Below are positions 15,125 to 25,157 of a DNA stretch of 64,000 nucleotides, piece by piece (positions within the stretch are counted from its first letter, which is position 1; the number at the start of each line of letters is the position of its first letter). The stretch is from Edaphobacter acidisoli. GTDB taxonomy: Bacteria > Acidobacteriota > Terriglobia > Terriglobales > Acidobacteriaceae. Made by a program: the position numbers and the translations under genes. The notes under the pieces are model-generated. The model was not told the origin of the DNA, made no database searches, and was given only the letters and a program-made list of their open reading frames with translations. The stretch is taken from NCBI RefSeq assembly GCF_014642855.1, contig NZ_BMJB01000002.1:248001-312000 (forward strand), written 5' to 3'.

Positions 15125-17965
15125 ATGTCACCCACAAAGACGTCCGCCGACAACGCTGCCACAACTCTGGCTGCAACAGATAAGCCGCCCATCTACCTGC
15201 TCGACTCGATGGCGTTCATCTTTCGCGCCTATCACGCCATGCAGCGTCAGCGGCCCATGTCCACCCGCACCGGAATTCCCACCGCGGCGACGTATGTCTT
15301 CGTCAACATGATTAACAAGCTGCGCAAAGACTTCGCTCCGCAGTTTCTCGCCGCCGTCTACGATCTCTCCGGCCCCGTCTTCCGCGACGAGCGCGCCAAA
15401 GAGATGAAGGCGGTCAAAAAGTTCAACGTCAAGACGCAGCAGTTTGAAGAAGTTGATTATGCAGGCTACAAGGCCAACCGCACCGAGATGCCCGCCGACC
15501 TCGCGCAGCAGTTGCCTTACATTCGCCGCGCGCTCGAAGCCTTCCGCATCCCCATTCTCAGCTACGAAGGTTTCGAGGCCGACGACGTCATCGGCACACT
15601 CAGCTCAAAGCTCTCTGCCGAAGGCTACAAAGTCTTCGTCGTCTCCTCCGACAAAGACATGATGCAGCTTGTCAACGAGCGCGTTTCCATCCTGAACCCC
15701 GCGAAGGACAACCTCGTACTCGATTCTGCCGGCGTCGAGCAGACGCTTGGAGTTCCACCAGAGCGAGTCATCGATGTGATGGCGCTACGCGGCGACGCCA
15801 TCGACAACATCCCCGGCGCGCCCGGCATCGGCGACAAAGGCTCCGTCGAACTGATCCAGCAGTTCGGTACCGTGGAAGACGCGCTCGACCGCGCTGCCGA
15901 GGTCAAACGCAAAAGCTACCGCGAGTCGCTCGAAAACAACCGCGAAAACATCCTGCTCTCGAAAGAACTGGTCACAATCCACACAGCAGTCCCCATCGAC
16001 TTCTCCATCGACGAGATGCGCACGCGGCAGCCAGACACTGCTGCCTGCCGCGATCTCTTTTCCGAGCTCGAATTCACGACGCTGCTCAAAGAACTCGCAC
16101 CCGCAACCGACCACACCGTCGCCACGTACAACCTCCAGCCCGCCGCTGCAGAGATCGCCGCACTGCTCGCAGAGGCCCGCACGATCGACGAAGCCACAGA
16201 CAAGCCACGCGGACTCGCGCTGGCCATCATCGAAGATGCGCAAGCGGTAGCCGAAGAGGTCGCGTCCGGCGATGAAGAAGCGGAGCGGGAACCTCCGGCG
16301 GCCGAAAATCTTTCGCTCTTCGGCGCAGCGCCGCTGGAGCAACCTGCGGCGAAGGTATTGGCCGCGACCTTCAACTGCAAACTAGGCCTCGCCGCCAACG
16401 ACAGCACTGCAATCGAGGTCTTACTCGACATACCAGGCGTTCGCGAAGCTTTGCTTGATCCAGCATTGCCAAAGGACGTACACGATCTCAAGGCAATCTA
16501 TCGCGCGCTCGAACCTCACGGCGTCGCACTTGCAGGTGTCCGCGACGACGTGATGCTCCTGAGCTACCTTGTCAATCCAACGCATGGCTCGCACACCCTG
16601 GCCGACGTCACTGCACGCTTCACCAGCCGCGCACTCGCGCCAGTAGTGAAAGGTGAAGTCTCAAAGAACCTGCTGCCCGAAGCAGCCAACGCCATTCATC
16701 GCATCGCTCCAATTCTGCGTCGAGAAGCTGACGCCGCAAAGCTCGCCAGCGTCTACGACACCATCGACCTGCCGCTCGTCCCTGTGCTGCTCCGAATGGA
16801 GCAGGCCGGCGTCCGCATTGATGCGAGTGTCCTTAGCACCATGTCTACGAGGCTCGCGGTCGAGATCGACAACCTCGCCGAGCGCATCTACGCCGAATCC
16901 GGCAACCGCTTCAACATCAACTCACCCAAACAGCTTGGCGACGTGCTTTTCAACAAGATGCAACTGCCCAGGCCGGTCAAATACGGCAAGGGCAAAGTCG
17001 TCTCCACCGCGCAGGATGTGCTTGAAGAGCTCGCTGAAGCCCACATCGTTCCCGCGCTCGTCCTCGAATACCGCCAGCTCGCCAAACTCAAATCCACCTA
17101 CCTCGACTCGCTGCCGCAGCTCGCCGACTCTGAAGGCCGCGTCCACACCACCTTCAACCAGGTAGGCGCCGTAACAGGCCGCCTCTCCAGCACGAACCCC
17201 AACCTGCAAAACATTCCCATCCGCACTGCCGTTGGCCGCGAGATTCGCGCCGCGTTCGTCGCCGCGCCCGGCAACCTGCTTATGTCTGCTGACTATTCGC
17301 AGATTGAACTGCGCCTCATGGCCCACTTTTCGCAAGACCCGCTGCTGCTCAACGCCTATCGCACCGGCCAGGACATCCACACCCTCACCGCCGCCGAAGT
17401 CTTCGGCGTCGATGCTGCCACGATGGACAAGGAGACGCGCAACCGCGCCAAGGCCGTGAACTTCGGCATCGTCTACGGCATCAGCCCGTTTGGCCTTGCT
17501 GCACAGCTCGGCATCGACCAGAAGACCGCGCGCGCCTACATCGAGACCTACTTCGAGCGCTACGCCGGCGTACGCCGCTTCATCGACGAGACGCTCGAAG
17601 CCGTCCGCCGCGACCAGTCCGTCCGCACGTACTTCGGCCGCGTCCGCCCTATCCCCGACATCCAATCGCGCAACCCGAACATGCGAGGCTTCGCGGAGCG
17701 CACCGCAATCAACACGCCCCTGCAGGGCACGGCAGCCGACCTCATCAAGCTGGCCATGCTCCGCATCGATCAGATCATCCGCGAGCGCAAACTCCGCTCA
17801 CGCATGACTCTCCAGGTTCACGACGAGCTTCTCTTCGACGTGGTCCCCGAGGAGCGTGATGAGCTGGAAGAACTGGTCAAGCACGAGATGGAGCACGTCG
17901 CCAAGTTCGACGTTCCCATCGTCGCCGAGGTCGGCGTAGGCCAGAACTGGCGCGACATCAAGTGA
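15125..17965 (+). CDS. polA: DNA polymerase I
   Basis: PolA fills gaps in repair and removes Okazaki primers. The 946-aa product has the 5'-3' exonuclease domain (IYLLDSMAFIFRAYHAM, GFEADDVIGTL, GIGDKGSVELI), with a ~20-residue insertion before YKANR. The polymerase domain is complete (MSADYSQIELRLMAHF, KAVNFGIVYGI, VHDELLFDVV). The middle 3'-5' exonuclease domain (about residues 380-500) looks degenerate: no DxE exo-I motif is seen (the region reads CKLGLAANDSTAIEVLL), and an acidic low-complexity linker precedes it. Proofreading is therefore probably absent, as in several other bacterial PolA proteins. Confidence 0.97.
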   Translation: MSPTKTSADNAATTLAATDKPPIYLLDSMAFIFRAYHAMQRQRPMSTRTGIPTAATYVFVNMINKLRKDFAPQFLAAVYDLSGPVFRDERAKEMKAVKKFNVKTQQFEEVDYAGYKANRTEMPADLAQQLPYIRRALEAFRIPILSYEGFEADDVIGTLSSKLSAEGYKVFVVSSDKDMMQLVNERVSILNPAKDNLVLDSAGVEQTLGVPPERVIDVMALRGDAIDNIPGAPGIGDKGSVELIQQFGTVEDALDRAAEVKRKSYRESLENNRENILLSKELVTIHTAVPIDFSIDEMRTRQPDTAACRDLFSELEFTTLLKELAPATDHTVATYNLQPAAAEIAALLAEARTIDEATDKPRGLALAIIEDAQAVAEEVASGDEEAEREPPAAENLSLFGAAPLEQPAAKVLAATFNCKLGLAANDSTAIEVLLDIPGVREALLDPALPKDVHDLKAIYRALEPHGVALAGVRDDVMLLSYLVNPTHGSHTLADVTARFTSRALAPVVKGEVSKNLLPEAANAIHRIAPILRREADAAKLASVYDTIDLPLVPVLLRMEQAGVRIDASVLSTMSTRLAVEIDNLAERIYAESGNRFNINSPKQLGDVLFNKMQLPRPVKYGKGKVVSTAQDVLEELAEAHIVPALVLEYRQLAKLKSTYLDSLPQLADSEGRVHTTFNQVGAVTGRLSSTNPNLQNIPIRTAVGREIRAAFVAAPGNLLMSADYSQIELRLMAHFSQDPLLLNAYRTGQDIHTLTAAEVFGVDAATMDKETRNRAKAVNFGIVYGISPFGLAAQLGIDQKTARAYIETYFERYAGVRRFIDETLEAVRRDQSVRTYFGRVRPIPDIQSRNPNMRGFAERTAINTPLQGTAADLIKLAMLRIDQIIRERKLRSRMTLQVHDELLFDVVPEERDELEELVKHEMEHVAKFDVPIVAEVGVGQNWRDIK

Positions 17966-18107
17966 CCCCGAACCTCGCCCTGGAAACCGGCAGGTGAACT
18001 TCCGGCCCTCCCCTGATAGACTTAAAGACCTCGGGTCAAGCACACGCTGGACAACCCCTCCGCCAGACGGACAGGCCGAGTCGAGCCAGAAGGAAGAGCC
18101 AACACAA

Positions 18108-18827
18108 GTGGATCAACAGACCAAAGCAGCCCTTAAACGCGACCAGTTCATCGACACCACGCAGCACGGCCTCGAATGGGCCACCGAGCATCGCAGCGGC
18201 GTCATCGCCGGCAGCATCATCGCTGGCATTGTCATCCTCGTGGCGATCGTCTCCGGCTTCATCTACAGCAGCCGCTCCAGCGCAGCTACGGATCTCTTTG
18301 GCCAGGCCATGGCCGAGTACCAGACGCCGCTCGCCGACCCCGGCCAGCCCGTGCCCCCCGGTACCAAGACCTACTCCAGTGCCGCTGACCGCGCCAAAGC
18401 CGCCAACCAGATCTTCATGCAGGCAGCCGACAAGTACGGCATGATCCCCGAGGGCAGACTCGCGAAGTACTTCGGTGGCATCACCTACATGGAAGCGGGC
18501 GAAAACGACCTGGCCGAGACCACACTCAAGCAGGTCGCCGATAGCTGGGACAGCAACATCGCCGCCCTGGCCAAGTTCGCGCTAGCCGATCTCTATCGCC
18601 GTACCAACCGCGACCAGCAGGCCATCGATCTCTACAACGATCTCACGGCAAAGCCCACCAGCACTGTGCCCGCAGGCCTCGCGCAGCTTCAGTTGGCCGA
18701 GCTTTACACCGCTGAAGGCAAGCCGGACCAGGCCAAACGCATCTATGCCGAACTGAAGGACAAGGACGCCAAAGGTGCGGTAGGAGCGATCGCCGCCCAG
18801 AAGTTGAATCCATCGGCGCAACAATAA
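18108..18827 (+). CDS. YfgM-like membrane-anchored TPR protein
   Basis: The 239-aa protein has a short cytoplasmic N-terminus, one transmembrane helix (GVIAGSIIAGIVILVAIVSG, about residues 30-50) and a periplasmic helical-repeat region resembling YfgM/TPR_21. Proteins of this kind associate with the Sec translocon or with envelope chaperones. GTG 18108 is chosen because GGAAGAG lies nine bases upstream; an upstream in-frame ATG (17994) would add a disordered 38-residue extension. It follows polA on the same strand by about 140 bp. Confidence 0.75.
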   Translation: MDQQTKAALKRDQFIDTTQHGLEWATEHRSGVIAGSIIAGIVILVAIVSGFIYSSRSSAATDLFGQAMAEYQTPLADPGQPVPPGTKTYSSAADRAKAANQIFMQAADKYGMIPEGRLAKYFGGITYMEAGENDLAETTLKQVADSWDSNIAALAKFALADLYRRTNRDQQAIDLYNDLTAKPTSTVPAGLAQLQLAELYTAEGKPDQAKRIYAELKDKDAKGAVGAIAAQKLNPSAQQ

Positions 18828-18842
18828 GTTCGTCTTGAAGAA

Positions 18843-20048
18843 TCAGTGGCCGTGCTCATCTGCATGCAGAATCGCAGATGCAGCGCGGCCCTTTTCATTT
18901 CCTTCATTCAGCACTGTATCTGCCTCAGACCGTAGCTTTGTCAGCAAACTCCACTGATCTTTCTTACGCGGCTCCGCAACCCACACCGGCAGTGGCATTC
19001 GCAAATACGCAGCGAGCGCAAGCGCATGCGGCTCATACAGCGCGCGAATCGTGTGTAGGCGCCGTGCCGAAGCCGGATCGCCACACACACGCAGATGCAC
19101 GCCTCCCAGTATGCCGCATAGTTGATTGAAGCCGGTCGCAGACATCCGTTCCTTCAATGTCTCCTGCTGCCAAAGTCCCTTCTGCTGAATCCCAAAGACT
19201 TGTCCCAGATCGATCAGCGCATGGCGCGCCATCACAAACGTCAGCTGAGCTTGGCGCGAGGGCGTTCCCTCGAGCACCGAAATCAGCAGCGCGCACGTGT
19301 CGAGTATCGCCACCAGCGCCGAAAGCCAGCTCTGGTTATCGTGCTGCGATCGGTAGTAGCACAGGATCGGGTACGAGATGTGCGATTCCAATATTTCTGC
19401 TGACCAGCGTTCCCACTCCGCCAGCAATAACTCCAGCGCCTGCTCACCGCCCGCAAAATCGTGCCGTCGCAGCAGCTCAGCCGCGGTTGGTGGCGAGCCT
19501 GCACGCGCATCGAGCAGCACAATGCTCACCTCGCGCCGCGAGAACGCCTGGTACAGCACTGGAAGATATCCAATAACCAACGCAACAAAGCCCAGGCCTA
19601 CAACCGCTTCGCTGATCACCACCGCGCGCGACAGAGGTGTACGCGGCAGCACATCGCCTAATCCCAGCGTGCCCAGCGTCGTTCCGCTCACATACAGGTC
19701 GGAGCCAAAGCGCGTCCACGCAGGCGCTCCCGTGCCGACAATCGAGTCGGCAAACGGAGACCCCATTGCAAAGAAGAACAGTCCGAATCCAAGCACCAGC
19801 AGCAGGGCCCATACCAGCAATAGCAACAGCAGCGAGAGCGGTCCATAAACGCTATAGACCTGTTCGCGTCTTTTCGCGTTCTTCATACGTTCCGTGACTG
19901 CCGCCCACGGTGCCCATGTCGTATTCAGGAAGATATGGGTGATTTGGAAGCGTCCCGTAGGGCGCCGCGGCAGAATGATCGTCTGAAAGGCGTCAAGCGC
20001 GACGCTCAGGCAGCAAAGTAAGCCGGCGATGAGAGCAACGGCGTGCAA
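18843..20048 (-). CDS. Two-TM potassium channel family protein
   Basis: A 401-aa protein. The N-terminal ~190 residues hold membrane helices and a pore loop with the selectivity-filter-like sequence SGTTLGTLGLGDVLP (TLGLGD in place of the classic TVGYGD). This points to an Ion_trans_2-type channel with altered filter chemistry. The remaining ~210 residues are a soluble helical domain rich in Leu and Arg with no named domain. The start is TTG at 20048, with AAAGGAGAA at good spacing. It is divergent from the response regulator gene across a 287-bp spacer. Confidence 0.8.
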   Translation of the reverse strand: MHAVALIAGLLCCLSVALDAFQTIILPRRPTGRFQITHIFLNTTWAPWAAVTERMKNAKRREQVYSVYGPLSLLLLLLVWALLLVLGFGLFFFAMGSPFADSIVGTGAPAWTRFGSDLYVSGTTLGTLGLGDVLPRTPLSRAVVISEAVVGLGFVALVIGYLPVLYQAFSRREVSIVLLDARAGSPPTAAELLRRHDFAGGEQALELLLAEWERWSAEILESHISYPILCYYRSQHDNQSWLSALVAILDTCALLISVLEGTPSRQAQLTFVMARHALIDLGQVFGIQQKGLWQQETLKERMSATGFNQLCGILGGVHLRVCGDPASARRLHTIRALYEPHALALAAYLRMPLPVWVAEPRKKDQWSLLTKLRSEADTVLNEGNEKGRAASAILHADEHGH

Positions 20049-20335
20049 AGCGTAAGTTCTCCTTTAGGCGTATGGCCAGAATTGATAGCTTGGGTAAACC
20101 ATAACAGAGCGCGGATTGCTCTTAGTCGACCGTCGTTTTGTCTGGTTTTTGTGTGAAATATTCCCTTTGTTCTGTACTTCTTTCCACTCTCGTTTTTGCG
20201 CGAATTAATTCACCTGAATCCTTCAAAAAATAGCCGTAAATTCATTCGACAACGGTGTATGATTCTGCCTATTCTGATGCTGTTGAGCGAGGCTTTTCGG
20301 CGTGTCCGGAAGCGAAGCGGCGAGGAGAGTTTGCC

Positions 20336-20707
20336 ATGAGGCGAGTACTGGTTGTTGACGATGACCGCCTGGTTGCCGACACTCTTGCGCTTATATTTTC
20401 CAAGAGCGGTTTCGAGTCAAAGGCTGCTTACTCTGCCGACCATGCTCTCGAGCTCGCTCGCGAGATTGCCCCTAACTTGCTTTTGTGTGATGTGACGATG
20501 CCGGACCGCAACGGCCTCGAGTTGGCCAACGACATCGCGCATGAGTTTCCGGATTGCCGCATTATCATGCTTACCGCGTTCTACTCCAATCTGAAGAACG
20601 TGCGCGAACAAGCCACGAAGTCGTCGCGTCCGATGGGCATCCTCACCAAGCCGTGCCAGCCTTCAGACCTTCTGCGAGAGGCTACGGCAATGCTCGCCAC
20701 AGCATAG
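20336..20707 (+). CDS. Single-domain response regulator
   Basis: A 123-aa CheY-like receiver without an output domain. The acidic pocket is D8-D10 (VVDDDR), the phosphoacceptor is D52 (LLLCDVTMPDRNG), and the switch residues are T80 (IMLTAF) and K105 (ILTKPCQP). It would pass a phosphosignal through protein contacts. ATG 20336 is preferred for the GAGGAGAG upstream and because the domain begins there. No histidine kinase gene lies next to it. DUF2905 follows 16 bp downstream. Confidence 0.92.
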   Translation: MRRVLVVDDDRLVADTLALIFSKSGFESKAAYSADHALELAREIAPNLLLCDVTMPDRNGLELANDIAHEFPDCRIIMLTAFYSNLKNVREQATKSSRPMGILTKPCQPSDLLREATAMLATA

Positions 20708-20723
20708 CCATTACCATAGGCTC

Positions 20724-20948
20724 ATGTCCGACCTGGGCCGCATTCTGATCATTTTCGGCATCATCCTTGTCGTCGCAGGGTTCGTTGTCATTGTGCTGGC
20801 GCGAATGCATCTTCCCCTCGGCCGTCTCCCGGGCGATCTCACATGGCACGGACGCGGCTGGTCTGTCTCGTTTCCCATCGTCACCTGCATTCTACTGAGC
20901 GTTATTGTCAGCTTGATCCTCTGGATTATCGGGCGCTTTCGCCCTTAA
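20724..20948 (+). CDS. DUF2905 small membrane protein
   Basis: A 74-aa protein with two membrane helices (ILIIFGIILVVAGFVVIVLA and the Ile/Val-rich segment near residues 50-68) separated by the conserved LGRLPGDLTW loop that defines DUF2905. Its function is unknown. xseA starts 32 bp downstream and the two are likely co-transcribed. Confidence 0.9.
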   Translation: MSDLGRILIIFGIILVVAGFVVIVLARMHLPLGRLPGDLTWHGRGWSVSFPIVTCILLSVIVSLILWIIGRFRP

Positions 20949-20980
20949 GCAGCGAGCGCACGCAATGTAGACTGGGCACT

Positions 20981-22552
20981 GTGGCCAAACGTGAAGACAA
21001 TCCGCCTACACTGGCCAACCTACGGTCACGCCGCGGCAAAGCGAAGCCAGCCCAAAGCATCTCGGCGTCCAGCGAGCAGAGCCAGGCAAGCCTCTTCTCT
21101 GCAGAGATCGTCGAATCCCTAGAGCCAGTCGCAAAGCCAGCGCGAAATGATCGATCAGAAGCGATTGCGCCTGCTCCGGCAGATCCAGTAGCTCCCCTCA
21201 CTGAGCGCCATATCTGGAGCGTGCGCGCTCTCGTTGCCAACATGCGCCAGTTGGTCGAAACCACCTTTACCGACCTATGGGTTGAAGGCGAAATCTCCAA
21301 CTGCAGACCTGCGCCATCCGGCCATCTCTACTTCACGCTCAAGGATGGAGAATCCCAGCTCTCAGTTGTGTTGTTCCGCCGCCAGACTGTGCTTCTACGC
21401 TTCCGCCCCGCAGATGGCCTCGCTGTTCTCGTACGCGGCCGTATCTCGGTCTACGAAGGCCGCGGTCAATTACAACTCATCGCCGAGACGATGGAGCCGC
21501 GCGGAGCAGGCGCACTGCAGCTTGCGTTCGAACAGCTCAAAGCACGCCTGCTTGCCGAAGGACTCTTCGACGCCGAGCGCAAGCGCCCGCTGCCAGCATT
21601 CCCGCACCGCATCGGAGTCATCACATCACCCTCCGGGGCAGTCATCCGCGACATCGTCACCGTAGGACGCCGCCATCACGCACGTCTGAACCTGCTCGTC
21701 TATCCCGCTGCTATGCAGGGTGAAACATGTAGCGCGACAGTCGCCGCAGGGGTGCGCTGGTTCAATGCACACGCGTCGTTGGTCGACGTCATTGTCATCG
21801 CTCGCGGCGGTGGCTCGGCGGAAGATCTCGCCGGTTTCAACGACGAAACACTAGCCCGCACCATTGCAGCGTCGACAATTCCAGTAGTTTCCGCCATTGG
21901 CCACGAGACAGATTTCACCATCGCCGACTTTGTCGCCGATTTGCGCGCGCCTACTCCATCAGCTGCCGCAGAGCTCGTTACCGTCGCGCATCATCGTATC
22001 GAAGAGCGCATCGACTCACTCCTCGCACGTGTTCTTCGCGCTGGCCGCTTCCATCTCATGCATGCGCGACAGCGTTACGCAAAGCTGTCAGCCGATTCTG
22101 TCCTCATGCGTTTGCATGACGCCGTCGACCGCCGTGAGCAACGAATCGACGAGCTACGCATGCGTCTCGACTCTGCCTCGCGCCGTCACATGCAAGCCCC
22201 ATCGCGACGCCTTGCCGTGCTTACTGAACGGCTTCGTCGCCAGAACATTTCGTTGCGCATCGCTATTGCTCATCGCCGTCTGGAAAAGGCGAGTAGTCAC
22301 CTCAATCGTATCGCGACACAGGAATTTGCCATAAACCGCACGCGCATCGATCGTGCTACCACACGGCTTGAAGCTCTCTCGCCACTAGCAGTGCTTTCGC
22401 GTGGCTACGCTCTCATTTACGCTGAAGATGGCACTCTGTTGCGCTCAGCAGGAGACACCAACGCCGGACGCCAAGTCCACGCCCGCCTGGGCACAGGCTC
22501 GCTCGATGCCCGGGTCATGGCTACACATGTTATGGAGAAGACTGAACGATGA
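20981..22552 (+). CDS. xseA: Exodeoxyribonuclease VII large subunit
   Basis: XseA is the catalytic subunit of ExoVII, which degrades single-stranded DNA to oligonucleotides. The 523-aa product has a ~65-residue disordered Lys/Ser-rich N-terminal extension, then the OB-fold domain (WVEGEISNCRPAPSGHLYFTLKD). The catalytic core follows with GVITSPSGAVIRDI, VIARGGGSAEDL and SAIGHETDFTIADFVAD, and then the long coiled coil with a C-terminal SRGYALIY. GTG 20981 is the most upstream good start. The stop overlaps the glmM ATG (ATGA). The small subunit gene xseB, often adjacent, is not here. Confidence 0.95.
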   Translation: MAKREDNPPTLANLRSRRGKAKPAQSISASSEQSQASLFSAEIVESLEPVAKPARNDRSEAIAPAPADPVAPLTERHIWSVRALVANMRQLVETTFTDLWVEGEISNCRPAPSGHLYFTLKDGESQLSVVLFRRQTVLLRFRPADGLAVLVRGRISVYEGRGQLQLIAETMEPRGAGALQLAFEQLKARLLAEGLFDAERKRPLPAFPHRIGVITSPSGAVIRDIVTVGRRHHARLNLLVYPAAMQGETCSATVAAGVRWFNAHASLVDVIVIARGGGSAEDLAGFNDETLARTIAASTIPVVSAIGHETDFTIADFVADLRAPTPSAAAELVTVAHHRIEERIDSLLARVLRAGRFHLMHARQRYAKLSADSVLMRLHDAVDRREQRIDELRMRLDSASRRHMQAPSRRLAVLTERLRRQNISLRIAIAHRRLEKASSHLNRIATQEFAINRTRIDRATTRLEALSPLAVLSRGYALIYAEDGTLLRSAGDTNAGRQVHARLGTGSLDARVMATHVMEKTER

Positions 22553-23889
22553 AGAAGCTCTTTGGTACCGACGGCATCCGTGGAATTGCTGGTGAATCCC
22601 CACTTGATGCACCAACTATCTATGCCATCGGTATCGCGCTCGCACATCATCTTGGCGCGTCACCACGTGTGCTGCTGGGCATGGATACTCGCGAATCTGG
22701 CAAGTGGATAGCGGCCACGCTCACCGCAGGTCTCACGGCAGGCGGAGCATCGGTCGAAAGCGCAGGCATCATCACTACGCCTGCCGTCGCGTATCTCACC
22801 TCGAAGCACGGATTCTCCGCAGGGGTAGTCATTTCGGCCTCGCATAATCCCTGGCTCGACAACGGCATCAAGGTCTTCGGTTCCGATGGCTACAAGCTCC
22901 CCGACGCCACCGAGATTGCCATCGAAGAAGAGATCTTTCGCCAGCTCGACGCAGTGCCGACCGCGGCGCTGCAACAGGCCACGCCTCCGCCCGTCAATGA
23001 GGCCGACCGTGAAGACTACATTCGTTTCCTGCTCGCAGCCGTGCCCGGACTCTCGCTCGACGGCAAGCGTATCGTCGTCGACTGCGCCAACGGCGCCGCC
23101 TCCAACGTTGCTCCACAACTCTTTGCCGGGCTAGGCGGAGAAGTCGCAATTACCCATGCCAGCCCCACAGGCCGCAACATCAACGAGAAATGCGGCGCTC
23201 TGCACCCCGACGTCGTCGCAGCTGAAGTCAAACGCTGCCAAGCCAGTCTTGGAATCACTTTTGATGGTGACGCCGACCGCGCACTCTTCAGCGATCATAA
23301 CGGTAACGTTGTTAACGGAGATGCAGTCCTTCTCCTGGCCGCGCGCGACCTTCAGGCACAGGGGCTGCTCGCCAATTCCACCGTCGTCGCGACGACCATG
23401 TCTAACATGGGTCTTGAAGCCGCACTCAAGCGCAGCGGTATCCGCATGCTCCGCGCGAATGTAGGCGACAAGTACGTGCTCGAGCAGATGCTTGCTACTG
23501 GCGCAGCCCTGGGTGGTGAACAGTCGGGCCACATCATCTTCAATGGTCGTAGCACCACCGGCGACGGCCTGCTCACGGCGTTGCTTGTGCTCGACATGGT
23601 GCATCGCAGCGGCAAATCGCTGGCGGATCTCGTCAGCGATCTCAAGGTCTTCCCACAGGTCATCGTCAACGTGAAGGTGCGGGAAAAGAAGCCACTCGAC
23701 ACTATACCCACAGTCGTCGCAGCTATCGCTGCCGCAGAAAAAGAGCTGGCCGATTCAGGCCGCGTCGTTATCCGCTACTCAGGAACCGAAGCCCTCGCGC
23801 GCGTCATGATCGAAGCCGAATCGGAGCCGCTCATGCGCCATCATGCCGACTCCATCGCCAACGCCATTCGCTCCGAACTTGGAGCTTGA
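22549..23889 (+). CDS. glmM: Phosphoglucosamine mutase
   Basis: GlmM converts glucosamine-6-P to glucosamine-1-P for UDP-GlcNAc, feeding peptidoglycan and lipid A. The protein is 446 aa, normal length. KLFGTDGIRG opens the protein; the phosphoserine loop is GVVISASHNPWLDNG; the metal-binding loop is TFDGDADRALF; the sugar loop is GGEQSGHI; the phosphate-binding loop is VIRYSGTEALARVM. All catalytic elements are intact. It is translationally coupled to xseA by a 4-bp overlap. Confidence 0.97.
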   Translation: MKKLFGTDGIRGIAGESPLDAPTIYAIGIALAHHLGASPRVLLGMDTRESGKWIAATLTAGLTAGGASVESAGIITTPAVAYLTSKHGFSAGVVISASHNPWLDNGIKVFGSDGYKLPDATEIAIEEEIFRQLDAVPTAALQQATPPPVNEADREDYIRFLLAAVPGLSLDGKRIVVDCANGAASNVAPQLFAGLGGEVAITHASPTGRNINEKCGALHPDVVAAEVKRCQASLGITFDGDADRALFSDHNGNVVNGDAVLLLAARDLQAQGLLANSTVVATTMSNMGLEAALKRSGIRMLRANVGDKYVLEQMLATGAALGGEQSGHIIFNGRSTTGDGLLTALLVLDMVHRSGKSLADLVSDLKVFPQVIVNVKVREKKPLDTIPTVVAAIAAAEKELADSGRVVIRYSGTEALARVMIEAESEPLMRHHADSIANAIRSELGA

Positions 23890-23894
23890 AGCAC

Positions 23895-25157
23895 TCACGT
23901 GCGCGGAAGCGCGCCAACCGCAGCCTGCCCTCCTTCAGGAACAGCTAGCGGTTTGGCGCGGATCGAAGCCACCAGCACCAACACGTTGGTGAACAGAATC
24001 AGCGCGAAGGTTAGCGATGGCAGAAACGCCAATTGATTCGGCATTCCCTGCACTACCTCCAGTGCGAGTACTGCCGTAATCAAACCGCGCGGAATCAGCA
24101 GCATTGCCAGCTCGCGTTCGCGCGAAGAGGTCCCGCGCCACGCAACGCGACTAGCCGTTACAGCAACTGCACGCGCAATCATGAAGACGCATAGGATCCC
24201 AACACTCGATAGAAGTTGCTCGCGCAGCCCATGCAATCGAATCATCGTCCCCAGCAGCACAAAGAAGAAGCTGCGGACCAGAAACGCAAGCTCCGAGTGA
24301 AACGTGTGTATCTGCGTGCTGCGTCCATCCTGCACCAGCTCAAATCCAAGCTCCAGTTCCTTCTGTGGATCGAGGAGGCTGGTGAGAGTCGCGCCAAACA
24401 CCATCACGGCTACGAGGTCGCTGCCGCCCAACGCGTGGGTCACCGAGTACACCATCAGCACGGCAGCAAACGTCAGCGCCTGCCAGAACTGCTTGTCTGA
24501 GATGTGCGGCAACAACCGTACCCAAAGAAATCCAGCAACGACAGCGATGATGACCGCTAATAAAAACCGGAAGAAGAACATCGCAAACATGCCGCGCACA
24601 ATCGCGCCCGCGCTTTGCAGGTTCGTTCCTCCTGCCATGCCCAGCAACACACCCACCACCAGCGCGCCCAGGCCATCACCAAATGAAGCCTCGATCACGA
24701 GTGTCGTCTTCAAGTCGAAGCGCAGATCAAGCTGATCCAGTATCGGCAGCACAATCGATCCGCTCATGCAAGCCAGTGGCGCAGCGACCATCATCGCTGG
24801 CAGCCTGCCCATATGCAGCATCCTCAGACAGAAGTACGTGACGCCACCCATCGTCAGCACATAGCTGATGATGCCAAGCACCATTCCGGAGACGAACTGC
24901 CGCAACGACCGCCGCAGGTCCAGCTCAAGTCCAGCGGCGAAGAGAATCAGAATCAGCGCCAGTGTGCCGACGCCGCGGATGATTCCCGGAAAACTCGCCG
25001 CGTCGATCCAGTGCAGCACCGGCCCGAGCACGATTCCGCTGCCTAACAGAACGATCACGTCCGGGACACGCGTCCGGCGCGAGAAGCGGTTGGCCACGTA
25101 TGCAAGCACAAGCAGCCCACCCAGCAGCCCGAAGAGGTTGGTTAGCGTCAGGGTCAA
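23895..25157 (-). CDS. Cation:proton antiporter (CPA superfamily)
   Basis: A 420-aa integral membrane protein with about 11-12 hydrophobic segments of the Na+/H+ exchanger fold. It begins at a TTG (25157). Typical features are VLLGSGIVLGPVL in TM2, LFAAGLELDL, and the unwound helix with the acidic pair in IEASFGDGLGALVVGVL. It probably exchanges Na+ or K+ for protons, but the ion cannot be told from sequence. It is convergent with glmM (5 bp between the stop codons). Confidence 0.85.
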   Translation of the reverse strand: MTLTLTNLFGLLGGLLVLAYVANRFSRRTRVPDVIVLLGSGIVLGPVLHWIDAASFPGIIRGVGTLALILILFAAGLELDLRRSLRQFVSGMVLGIISYVLTMGGVTYFCLRMLHMGRLPAMMVAAPLACMSGSIVLPILDQLDLRFDLKTTLVIEASFGDGLGALVVGVLLGMAGGTNLQSAGAIVRGMFAMFFFRFLLAVIIAVVAGFLWVRLLPHISDKQFWQALTFAAVLMVYSVTHALGGSDLVAVMVFGATLTSLLDPQKELELGFELVQDGRSTQIHTFHSELAFLVRSFFFVLLGTMIRLHGLREQLLSSVGILCVFMIARAVAVTASRVAWRGTSSRERELAMLLIPRGLITAVLALEVVQGMPNQLAFLPSLTFALILFTNVLVLVASIRAKPLAVPEGGQAAVGALPRT

